Source of the DNA: an uncultured Fimbriimonadales bacterium
Lineage (GTDB): Bacteria; Armatimonadota; Fimbriimonadia; Fimbriimonadales; GBS-DC
Direction of reading: 5' to 3'
DNA: 6,510 bases
Assembly: GCA_937934465.1 (NCBI GenBank)
Contig: CALGZO010000065.1
Coordinates: 1-6,510, forward strand
Under the pieces are notes generated by a model, which was not told where the DNA came from, made no database searches, and was given only the letters and a program-made list of their open reading frames with translations. The position numbers and the translations under genes were made by a program. The stretch's first letter is position 1; the number at the start of each line of letters is the position of its first letter. Of this stretch, positions 1 through 5,944 are shown piece by piece.

Positions 1-180
1 CAAGCGGGCGCGAACGGCGATGTGAACGGCGACGGCTGCGTCGACGACGCCGACTTGCTGTCCGTACTGTTCAACTTCGGGCAGAGGGGGCGCGGGCTGA
101 ACGCCGATGTGAACTGCGATGGCATCGTCGACGACGCCGACTTGCTGATTGTGCTGTTCAACTTCGGCGCGGGCTGTTAG
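1..180 (+). CDS. C-terminal end of a secreted/surface protein with tandem dockerin-like Ca-binding repeats (partial)
   Basis: The gene enters from the left edge in frame 1 and ends at a TAG (178-180), leaving 59 residues. These hold two copies of an EF-hand-like dockerin repeat. Repeat 1 starts at residue 7 (DVNGDGCVDDADLL, then SVLFNFG) and repeat 2 at residue 36 (DVNCDGIVDDADLL, then IVLFNFG), a period of 29 residues (87 nt). Each has the D-x-N-x-D-G-x-x-D-D-x-D spacing of a calcium-binding loop followed by a short hydrophobic helix. In known families such tails sit at the C-terminus of exported proteins, where they bind cohesins or serve as calcium-stabilised anchoring modules. Outside cellulosome producers they are common on large secreted proteins of Armatimonadota and Planctomycetes. 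The catalytic or main domain lies outside the window, so no function can be given for the whole protein. It is convergent with the downstream recombinase gene. Confidence 0.85.
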   Translation, partial: QAGANGDVNGDGCVDDADLLSVLFNFGQRGRGLNADVNCDGIVDDADLLIVLFNFGAGC

Positions 181-202
181 TAAGCGTTAGTTTGTGCTGG
201 AA

Positions 203-270
203 ATGCCTCGCTGCGCTCGGTATGACTGCTGTTGCACAAAGCCTGTCATGCCGAGCCACAAGCGAGGCAT
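203..270. repeat. Imperfect inverted repeat (stem-loop) in convergent intergenic gap
   Basis: The left arm 203-226 pairs with the right arm 245-270 around an 18-nt loop (227-244). The outer stem is 10 bp perfect (ATGCCTCGCT with AGCGAGGCAT). The inner stem, 215-226 with 245-256, is 12 bp with one G-T wobble. An internal loop (GC against CACA) separates them. It sits between the convergent ends of the dockerin-tailed gene and xerD, where a bidirectional terminator would be useful. No T-run follows either side, so it is not a canonical intrinsic terminator. The pattern GTCATGCCGAG...GCGAGGCAT resembles intergenic palindromes that recur in many bacterial genomes. No second copy was found in this window. 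Confidence 0.7.
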
Positions 271-293
271 CTGAATAAGGAACCCTGCGCCTA

Positions 294-1184
294 TCAACCT
301 CTGGGATGCGATTTTTTGTAAACCTCTTTGAGCCGATCGAGGCTGACTTGGGTGTAAATTTGGGTGGTGCTGATATCTTCGTGTCCCAGCAGCTCCTGCA
401 CAGCGCGCAGGTCTGCGCCGCCGTTGATGAGATGCACGGCGAACGAGTGGCGCAGGGTGTGGGGCGAGATGTTTTTCTCGATGCCTGCGCAGGCGGCGTA
501 GTATTTTATCTTGTTCCAGAACGCGATACGGCTCAGCGCGTCGCCACGGTCGTTGAGGAACAGGATGGCGTTGGGGCGTTTGGGGTTGGCGAGTTTGGGT
601 CGGGCGTCGCTGAGATAGCGTTGCAGCCAGTAGACGGTCTGGTCGGGCAGCGGCAGCCATCGTTCGCGTCCGCGCTTGCCCTCCACGCGCACGAGCTGCT
701 CGCTCAGGTTCAACTGCTCCAGCGTGAGGCTCAGTAGCTCCGAGACGCGCATGCCTGTGGTATACATTGTTTCCAACATCGTGCGGTCGCGCAGTCCGTG
801 CGGCGTGTCCAGCGGCGGCTGCAAGAGCAGGCGGCGCAGTTCGTGGGGAGTGAGCGTGGCGGGCAGCGCGCGGTGGGGTTTCGGCGCGGTCAGCGCGTCG
901 GGCGGCTCGGTATCCAGCACGCCGCGCCGATAGAGATACTTCAAGAACGCCCGCGCCGCGCTGAGCTTACGCGCGATGCTCGACTCGCTCATCGAGCGGC
1001 GACGCAGGTAGTGGATGAAGCCGTCCCACAAGGACGAATCCCACTGAGTTGGGTCGGCGCGTTGCGCACGCTTGAGATAGGCGCAGAACTGCGCGAGGTC
1101 GGTCGCGTAGGCGTTCACCGTGTGCGCCGAGACCTGCCGCTCCCGCGCCAAGTAGTCCAGAAATGAGTCGATGTAGGCGTCCAT
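294..1184 (-). CDS. xerD: Tyrosine recombinase, XerD family
   Basis: This is a site-specific tyrosine recombinase. Xer enzymes resolve chromosome dimers at dif during division, and family members also serve integrative elements. Counting from the ATG at 1184 (296 aa), the N-terminal SAM-like core-binding domain spans about residues 1-85 (MDAYIDSFLDYLARERQ, then HTVNAYATDLAQF). The catalytic domain follows with Arg146 (TGMRVSEL), Lys170 (GKRGRERWLPL), His242-x-x-Arg245 (SPHTLRHSFAVHL), His268 (LLGHEDISTTQIY) and nucleophile Tyr277. All six catalytic residues lie exactly two positions below those of E. coli XerD (298 aa), and the end (KKSHPRG) also matches XerD. The frame stays open to an ATG at 1361, but those extra 59 residues have no Xer counterpart and would leave only 43 bp to the divergent transporter gene, so I chose 1184. 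Neither start has a well-placed Shine-Dalgarno. It is monocistronic and convergent with the dockerin gene. Confidence 0.93.
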   Translation of the reverse strand: MDAYIDSFLDYLARERQVSAHTVNAYATDLAQFCAYLKRAQRADPTQWDSSLWDGFIHYLRRRSMSESSIARKLSAARAFLKYLYRRGVLDTEPPDALTAPKPHRALPATLTPHELRRLLLQPPLDTPHGLRDRTMLETMYTTGMRVSELLSLTLEQLNLSEQLVRVEGKRGRERWLPLPDQTVYWLQRYLSDARPKLANPKRPNAILFLNDRGDALSRIAFWNKIKYYAACAGIEKNISPHTLRHSFAVHLINGGADLRAVQELLGHEDISTTQIYTQVSLDRLKEVYKKSHPRG

Positions 1185-1404
1185 CCCTGATGGCGAATAG
1201 ATTCGCTCTGGGCGGCGAGGCTCCTGTTCAAAATTGAGGGCGTCGAAGCTTACGCAACTCGGCGCGGCGAGTAATCTACGCACATTCGCTGCCGACGCCA
1301 CGCTTGTAGCAAGGACACTCCTGTCCGTGCCCATACGCTTGGACAAGACTATCCAAGCCACATTTTAGAGGGGCTGGATTTAAATAAGGTATATTCGAGG
1401 CAGC
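1185..1404. promoter_or_regulatory. Divergent intergenic region between xerD and the MFS gene
   Basis: These 220 bp must hold the promoters of both xerD (leftward) and the MFS exporter (rightward). On + the right end is AT-rich: TTTAAATAAGG at 1379-1389 and TATATT at 1390-1395, close to the GTG at 1405. A GAGG at 1397-1400 is a plausible ribosome binding site, 4 nt before the GTG. A TTGGAC at 1339-1344 could be a -35, but no good -10 stands at the right distance. If TATATT is the -10, the transcript would be nearly leaderless. On - no convincing -35/-10 pair is visible. An AGGAG on the minus strand (1221-1225) has no start codon behind it. The region also carries the alternative 59-codon xerD extension. 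Confidence 0.4.
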
Positions 1405-2667
1405 GTGTCTAAGCGATTGTTAGAATCGGAGCCGTCTCAGAATCGTTCATCTACTGTGCGCCGTCATCACACATTTCAAGCGATGCGCTCGCCTGCCTTT
1501 CGGAAGTATTGGGTGGGCGCGTTTTTGTCGTTTGTTGGCTCGTGGATTCAGAATGTGGCGCAGAGTTGGCTGGTGTACGACCTCACGCGCTCGGAGTTGT
1601 TGCTGGGCGTGGTCGGGTTTGTGCAGGGTTTACCGCTGCTGTTTCTCGCCCCCATCGGCGGCGCGCTGTCGGATCGTTGGAACCGTCGGCGCATTTTGCT
1701 CATCACGCAGAGCCTGTTCGCGCTGAGCGCACTGACCCTCGCGCTGCTGACCTTCACGGGCGCGATACGCTATGAGTATATCCTCGCGCTGGTGCTGCTG
1801 AACGGCATCGTGCTGGCGATAGACCTGCCCACGCGCCAGTCGCTGGTGGCGCACTTGGTGCCCCGCGCCGATTTGGCGAACGGGATTGCGCTCAACGCCG
1901 CGGCGTTCCATACCGCGCGTATTTTGGGACCTGCGGTCGGCGGCGTGCTGCTGGAATGGGTGGGACCTGCGACATGCTTTCTGGTGAACGGGCTGAGCTT
2001 CTCGGCAATCCTACTCGCGCTGCTCACGATACAGGTACAGTCGGCGTCGGACGGACGCGCCCAGGCGGGGATTCTGCAGTCGCTGCGCGAGGGGGTGGAC
2101 TTCATTCGTGCGCGGCGCGGGCTGCTGATGCTCTGGGTGAATGTGTTGACCCTCAGTATGTTCGGGCTATCGTATCTGGTGCTGATGCCTGTATTTGCGG
2201 AAGAGGTGCTTCGGATTGGCAAGACAGGGTTGGGGCAGATGTACACATTCGCGGGGATAGGCTCACTGGCGGGTTTGTTGCTGACGGCGCGGTTGTCGGG
2301 CGAGGCGCCGCGCGGCTGGCTGGTGATTATCGCGGCGAACGGCTTCGCATGGAGCGTGATTGGTTTCGCGTGGGCGCAGCACCCGTGGCTGGCGAAAGGC
2401 TTGCTGGCGTTGGCGGGGATGTTCGGCGTGATGCAGTTGGTCAGCGCCAACACAGCGTTGCAGACCGCCGCGCCCGATTATCTGCGCGGGCGGGTCGTGT
2501 CGCTGCACACTTGGGCGATTAACGCGCCTGCGCCGTTCGCCTCGCTGCTGATTGGCAAGTTGGCGCAGCAGTTCGGCGCGCCGACGGCGGTGACGGCGTG
2601 TACCAGTGTGTGCGTGGTGTTCGCGCTGGCGTTGGCGTTCATGAAGGATGTGCGTCAGATTGCTTAG
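1405..2667 (+). CDS. MFS transporter, EntS-like / MFS_3 (PF05977) family exporter
   Basis: This is a 420-aa integral inner-membrane protein with about 12 hydrophobic segments, consistent with a proton-driven major facilitator exporter. Residues 27-60 (MRSPAFRKYW, then FVGSWIQNVAQSWLVYDLT) are typical of the MFS_3 group that includes the enterobactin exporter EntS and many DHA3-type drug exporters. The loop between helices 2 and 3 carries the MFS motif A as GGALSDRWNRRR (residues 85-96). Residues 159-180 (NGIALNAAAFHTARILGP) match the conserved helix-5 motif of this group. A central loop (about 210-232) separates the two six-helix halves. The start is a GTG at 1405 with GAGG four bases upstream. 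An ATG at 1483 (residue 27) also fits the family's usual N-terminus but has no Shine-Dalgarno. No substrate-binding or siderophore gene is adjacent, so the substrate is unknown. The stop overlaps the stop of the convergent D-aminoacylase gene. Confidence 0.92.
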   Translation: MSKRLLESEPSQNRSSTVRRHHTFQAMRSPAFRKYWVGAFLSFVGSWIQNVAQSWLVYDLTRSELLLGVVGFVQGLPLLFLAPIGGALSDRWNRRRILLITQSLFALSALTLALLTFTGAIRYEYILALVLLNGIVLAIDLPTRQSLVAHLVPRADLANGIALNAAAFHTARILGPAVGGVLLEWVGPATCFLVNGLSFSAILLALLTIQVQSASDGRAQAGILQSLREGVDFIRARRGLLMLWVNVLTLSMFGLSYLVLMPVFAEEVLRIGKTGLGQMYTFAGIGSLAGLLLTARLSGEAPRGWLVIIAANGFAWSVIGFAWAQHPWLAKGLLALAGMFGVMQLVSANTALQTAAPDYLRGRVVSLHTWAINAPAPFASLLIGKLAQQFGAPTAVTACTSVCVVFALALAFMKDVRQIA

Positions 2668-4247
2668 GCGCGGCGCAGCACCCTGCCTGCTCGCGCGCCT
2701 GTGTACGCCCCGTCGCGAATCGTCCAGCGTCCGTTCACCAGCAGATGCACGACGCCCTGTGAGAGGCGGTGCGGCTCGGCGAAGTCCGCCAAGTCTTGGA
2801 TAGCGCCGAAGTCGAACACCACGATATCGGCGTACGCGCCCGCCTGCAGCACGCCGCGATCGGTCAGCTTCAGCCGTGCGGCGGGCAGACCCGTCATCTT
2901 GAAAATCGCCTCTTCCAAGCGCAGTAAGCCCTCTTGACGCACATACTTCGCCAGCGCGCGCGGGAAAGTGCCATAGCTGCGCGGGTGAGGTCGCTCGGCG
3001 GCGTACTTCTTGGGTTCTGTGCCCACGCCGTCGGAAGCGACCATCGTCAGTGGGTACTGCAACACCGTTCGCAGGTCGTCCTCCGCCATATTGAACCACG
3101 CCACACCCACATGCCCGCCTGCATCCAGCAGCAGGTCGAGGACAAACACTTCAGGTTCCTTGCCAGCCAACCGCGCGGCGTCGGCGATAGTGAGTCCCTG
3201 ATAGTCGCGGTTGTGCGGCGTGCTGCCAATCACTGTGCGGTTCCAGTCGGGGTCGCAGGCTTGCATGGCATGGATGAGCCGTTCGCGTTCGTGCGGGTCG
3301 CGCAGTCGGCTCAGCAGCGCGTCGGGGTCGCCGTCCAGCGCCCAGTGCGGCAGCGCAGCGACGGCTAACGAGGTCTGATACGCCGTGTAGGGATACACAT
3401 CGAGCGTGATGTCCAGCCCCTGCGCCACAGCGTCGCTGACCATCTGCAGGGTTTGGTGGACTTTGCCCCAGTTCTGTTTGCCTTCGGCTTTGTGGTGCGC
3501 GAGTTGCAGCGGTAGCCCTGCAGCGGCGGCGATATCGATTGCCTCCTGCACGCTCTCGATGAGTTGGTCGCCTTCGCTGCGCAGGTGTGTGGCATAGAAC
3601 CCTCCGTACTGCGCGGCGACTTTCGCGAGTTCGATAATCTCGTCGGTGTCGGCGAAGCTGTTGGGCGGATATTCCAAGCCTGTGGTGAAAGCGAACGCGC
3701 CCGCCTCGAAGCAGAGCGCAATCTCCTGACGCATAGCGTCCAGCTCGGCGTGGGTGGGGGGACGCTTCTCGTAGCCCATCACCTTCTTGCGCGCTGTGCC
3801 GTGTCCGCACTGGGGCGCGTAGTTCGTCGCCAGCCCCAAATCGTCCAAAATCTGCAGGTACTCCGCGAAGGACTTCCAGCGGATATCCACGCCGTGCGGT
3901 TTCAGCCAGCGTTGCTCTTGTTGGAAGAGGGGCGTATCGTCGATTTGCCCCACGGCGAAGCCGCAGTTGCCGCCGACCTGCGTGGTCACGCCTTGAAACA
4001 GCACGCTGAGCTGTTCGGGGTGATGATTCAGCGAGAAATCGGCGTGCGTGTGGATATCGATAAAGCCCGGCGCGACGCACAAGCCCTCCACATTCACCTC
4101 GACGCCCGCCTGCCACTCCGTCAGCTCGCCGATAGCGACGACGCGCTCGTCCACAATCGCCACATCAGCGCAGTAGCCCTGATTGCCCAGCCCGTCAAAC
4201 ACAGTTCCACCGCGCAGCAGAATGTCGCAACGCCCGCGTTCTGGCAT
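2664..4247 (-). CDS. N-acyl-D-amino-acid deacylase (D-aminoacylase family amidohydrolase)
   Basis: A 527-aa amidohydrolase-superfamily enzyme predicted to hydrolyse N-acyl-D-amino acids to a free D-amino acid and a carboxylate in the cytoplasm (EC 3.5.1.81-like). Residues 7-60 and about 460-515 form the small beta-sandwich flanking the metal-dependent TIM barrel. Metal ligands visible are His66 and His68 (GFIDIHTHAD), Cys95 (GGNCGF), His221 (ATHLRSEGD), His251 (LAHHKAEG) and Asp406 (ASDGVG). They line up one-for-one with H67, H69, C96, H220, H250 and D366 of Alcaligenes D-aminoacylase. Lys253 and Arg423 (HPRSYGTFPR) match its substrate-carboxylate residues K252 and R377. Length is normal for the family. 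The same family includes dihydroorotase-like and D-glutamate deacylases, so substrate specificity is open. It lies 52 nt downstream of the deaminase gene, likely co-transcribed. The ATG at 4247 has no clear Shine-Dalgarno. Confidence 0.9.
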   Translation of the reverse strand: MPERGRCDILLRGGTVFDGLGNQGYCADVAIVDERVVAIGELTEWQAGVEVNVEGLCVAPGFIDIHTHADFSLNHHPEQLSVLFQGVTTQVGGNCGFAVGQIDDTPLFQQEQRWLKPHGVDIRWKSFAEYLQILDDLGLATNYAPQCGHGTARKKVMGYEKRPPTHAELDAMRQEIALCFEAGAFAFTTGLEYPPNSFADTDEIIELAKVAAQYGGFYATHLRSEGDQLIESVQEAIDIAAAAGLPLQLAHHKAEGKQNWGKVHQTLQMVSDAVAQGLDITLDVYPYTAYQTSLAVAALPHWALDGDPDALLSRLRDPHERERLIHAMQACDPDWNRTVIGSTPHNRDYQGLTIADAARLAGKEPEVFVLDLLLDAGGHVGVAWFNMAEDDLRTVLQYPLTMVASDGVGTEPKKYAAERPHPRSYGTFPRALAKYVRQEGLLRLEEAIFKMTGLPAARLKLTDRGVLQAGAYADIVVFDFGAIQDLADFAEPHRLSQGVVHLLVNGRWTIRDGAYTGARAGRVLRRA

Positions 4248-4299
4248 GCCAATAAGGATACCCCAGCGCGGACGCGCACCCTACAGAATGTTCCCCAAC

Positions 4300-5652
4300 T
4301 TAGCCAAGCCCGACGCCTTGTAGGATGCGGAGCGTCTCCGCACGCAGAGCGTCGGGTGCGAGCGTTGTGAACGCGCCGTCGCGATAGAGAACGCGCCCGT
4401 CCACCATCGTCAGTGCAACATCCTCGCCGCGAGCCGCCAGCGTCAGCGCGGCGTAGGGGTCGGGCATGCTCATAAACGCGAGCCGATGCGTGCGCACGGC
4501 GATAATATCGGCGCGTTTGCCCACCTCCAGCGAGCCGACCTGCGCGTCGACGCCGAACACGCGCGCCCCCTCCAGCGTCAGCAAGCCGACCCAATCGCGC
4601 CACGAGGGCTGTGCAGCGTAGCTCGTCGCGCGCTGCGCCAACGCCGCGAACCGCAACTCCTCCCAGATATCCAAGCTGCCCGCGCTGACCGCGCTGTCCG
4701 TGCCCAGCACGACAGGGATGCCAAGCCGTCGCATCGCATACACAGGCGCAATCCCCGTGAGCAGTCGCGCGTTGGAGCGCGGACAGTGCGCCACGCTCGC
4801 CCCCGCGCGCGCCAGCATCTCCAACTCGCGCGGCTCGGCGCGGGTGGCATGCACCACCTGCACATCGGACGCGAGAACCCCCGCATTATGCAGATACTCA
4901 ATCGGCGGCGTGCGCGGATGGAGATAGTTAATCTTGCGCTGGGTGAACATCTCCGCGAACGAGCCAGACCCCGAACGCGCCAGCGCGACCTCTTCGGACG
5001 ATTCGGCGGCGTGGAGGCTCAGCGGCAAGCGTTGCTCGGAGGCGTAGCGGCGCACGGCGCGCATGAGGCTGTCGCGCACGGTGTAAATCGCGTGGGGCGC
5101 GACGCCCAGCGTGATGCGCTCGGTCGCCTCGTAGCGGGCGAGCATCGCGCGCAGGGCGTCCAGCTTTGCCTTCAGCGTCTGCAGGATGGTCGCGTCGTCA
5201 GGTTCTGGCTCGATGCCGAACACCTCTTGATAGACGCGCCCGCGCAGCCCCGCCCGTGCCAACGCCTCCGCGCTCGCGCCCGAATCGGTATTGTCCGACA
5301 CAAAAGTCACGCCGCTGGCAATCTGCTCCGCCGCGCCCAGCAGCGAGGAGGGCAACCACAACTCCGCTGGGCACTGCGCCTTCAACTCCACCAGACGGCG
5401 AATCCAGTCAAAAAACGGCGTGCGGTCGTCCAGCCCGCGCAGCGCAGTGTATTCCAAGTGGCAGTGCCCGTTCACCAAACCGGGCATCAGTATCGCGTCG
5501 CCGAAATCGAGAACCTCGCTACCAGACGCGCCGCTGCGCGGACGCACCTCAGCAATCTGCCCATCCTCCACCACCACCTCGCCGTCAGCGATGGGGTCGT
5601 GGCTGATTGGCAGCACCCATTTTGCCCTGAGTATCACAGTGTCGCGTTCCAT
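4300..5652 (-). CDS. mqnX: Amidohydrolase-family deaminase, most like aminofutalosine deaminase
   Basis: A 450-aa cytoplasmic metal-dependent deaminase of the amidohydrolase superfamily (TRZ/ATZ branch). A composite beta-sandwich (about 1-55 and 370-425) flanks the barrel. Metal and catalytic residues visible are His63 and His65 (PGLVNGHCHLEY), His187 (APHAIYT), His214 and Glu217 (LHAAES), His268 (VVHATRAEP) and Asp319 (LGTDSAVS), with the SVAHCPRSN signature at 286-294. Three features favour 6-amino-6-deoxyfutalosine deaminase (MqnX, menaquinone biosynthesis) over MTA/SAH deaminase: Glu67 after HCHL, the FFDWI segment at 80-84, and a GSGSFAEMF segment (228-236) shortly after HAAES, comparable to characterised epsilon-proteobacterial MqnX. 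MTA/SAH deaminase or another nucleoside/guanidine deaminase remains possible. No other mqn gene is in the window. The ATG at 5652 has a close GGAAG upstream. It is first gene of a leftward pair with the D-aminoacylase. Symbol is tentative. Confidence 0.8.
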   Translation of the reverse strand: MERDTVILRAKWVLPISHDPIADGEVVVEDGQIAEVRPRSGASGSEVLDFGDAILMPGLVNGHCHLEYTALRGLDDRTPFFDWIRRLVELKAQCPAELWLPSSLLGAAEQIASGVTFVSDNTDSGASAEALARAGLRGRVYQEVFGIEPEPDDATILQTLKAKLDALRAMLARYEATERITLGVAPHAIYTVRDSLMRAVRRYASEQRLPLSLHAAESSEEVALARSGSGSFAEMFTQRKINYLHPRTPPIEYLHNAGVLASDVQVVHATRAEPRELEMLARAGASVAHCPRSNARLLTGIAPVYAMRRLGIPVVLGTDSAVSAGSLDIWEELRFAALAQRATSYAAQPSWRDWVGLLTLEGARVFGVDAQVGSLEVGKRADIIAVRTHRLAFMSMPDPYAALTLAARGEDVALTMVDGRVLYRDGAFTTLAPDALRAETLRILQGVGLG

Positions 5653-5686
5653 ACTTCCGAGTGAACAAGAGAGCGTTGCGAGGCGA

Positions 5687-5692
5687 ATTGTA
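5687..5692 (-). promoter_or_regulatory. Candidate -10 for the leftward amidohydrolase pair
   Basis: On the minus strand a TACAAT hexamer (5 of 6 to TATAAT) lies 34 bases upstream of the ATG at 5652. That would give a leader of roughly 25-30 nt. No good -35 is seen 16-18 bases further up (best TCGGTT), so the call rests on the -10 and its position only. Confidence 0.35.
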
Positions 5693-5771
5693 CCTCACTC
5701 CGAGAGGGAACCGAGCCACTATGCGCCGCGCGTCTCTCACGATGAGCGTATACTGCTACACAGCGTGCCCC

Positions 5772-5799
5772 TTGCAAAAAATGCATAATGGGGTATAAT
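5772..5799 (+). promoter_or_regulatory. Strong sigma-70 promoter driving the DarT-like gene
   Basis: TTGCAA (5772-5777) and a perfect TATAAT (5794-5799) are separated by 16 bases, the best promoter match in the window. Transcription should start near 5806, inside the palindrome GATATATC (5803-5810), which could serve as an operator. ATAATG occurs at 5785-5790 and again at 5795-5800, one helical turn apart. The promoter lies about 25 bases before the first well-supported start codon of the rightward unit. Confidence 0.7.
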
Positions 5800-5819
5800 G
5801 CTGATATATCCACGAGTGC

Positions 5820-5827
5820 GAGGTGAT
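5820..5827 (+). promoter_or_regulatory. Near-perfect Shine-Dalgarno pointing to ATG 5831
   Basis: GAGGTGAT is complementary to eight bases of the 16S anti-Shine-Dalgarno end and lies 3 nt before the ATG at 5831. It is by far the strongest ribosome binding site in the window. The ATG it serves is not in the DarT reading frame, which makes the start of that gene uncertain. Confidence 0.65.
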
Positions 5828-5830
5828 GTT

Positions 5831-5944
5831 ATGACTGATGAGCGGCTTGTGAGTGAACGGAGAGCCATCGGGAGATGTGCAAACAGTGGGGGATTGCGGA
5901 AGTTGTCCACTTCACCCATGTTGAAAATGTGGACTCGATTATGA
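5831..5944 (+). other. 37-codon ORF overlapping the DarT start: possible upstream ORF or frameshifted N-terminus
   Basis: From the ATG with the strong Shine-Dalgarno, a 37-codon frame (starting MTDERLVSERRAIGRC) runs to a TGA at 5942-5944. It overlaps the first 70 bases of the DarT-like frame in another register. Its first 21 residues look like an ordinary N-terminus, and the rest looks like out-of-frame translation of the DarT gene. Adding one G to the G5 run at 5888-5892 would join residue 21 directly to the GIAEVVHFT motif of DarT. So it may be the true N-terminus split by a frameshift (real, phase-variable, or a homopolymer error), or a genuine regulatory upstream ORF. I cannot decide between them from sequence alone. 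Confidence 0.35.

Noticed and set aside
1..180. Tandem DNA repeat or CRISPR-like unit from the 87-nt periodicity
   Set aside because: The repetition is explained by two copies of a dockerin-type protein motif within an open reading frame.
203..270. Rho-independent terminator
   Set aside because: The stem is good but no T-run follows on either strand, so it is recorded as a repeat rather than a terminator.
187..660. 157-codon open frame on - overlapping the xerD 3' end
   Set aside because: Arg/Gln/Pro-rich translation with no motif; it runs through the inverted repeat and through conserved Xer catalytic codons in another frame.
2263..3099. 278-codon open frame on - spanning the MFS and D-aminoacylase 3' ends
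   Set aside because: Arg-rich shadow translation overlapping two well-supported genes in other frames.
3564..4370. 268-codon open frame on + opposite the D-aminoacylase gene
   Set aside because: It is antisense to conserved catalytic regions, has no family motif, and crosses the boundary between two real minus-strand genes.
4486..5664. Long open frame on + (392 codons) opposite the deaminase gene
   Set aside because: It is Arg/Ala/Gln/His-rich low-complexity translation caused by GC-rich codon bias on the other strand, with no recognisable motif; the opposite strand carries a complete amidohydrolase with all metal ligands.
5781..5812. Possible dif/Xer recombination site (contains GCATAATG as in the XerC arm of E. 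coli dif)
   Set aside because: The second arm does not match a XerD-binding half-site, and the bases are better explained as the spacer and -10 of a sigma-70 promoter.
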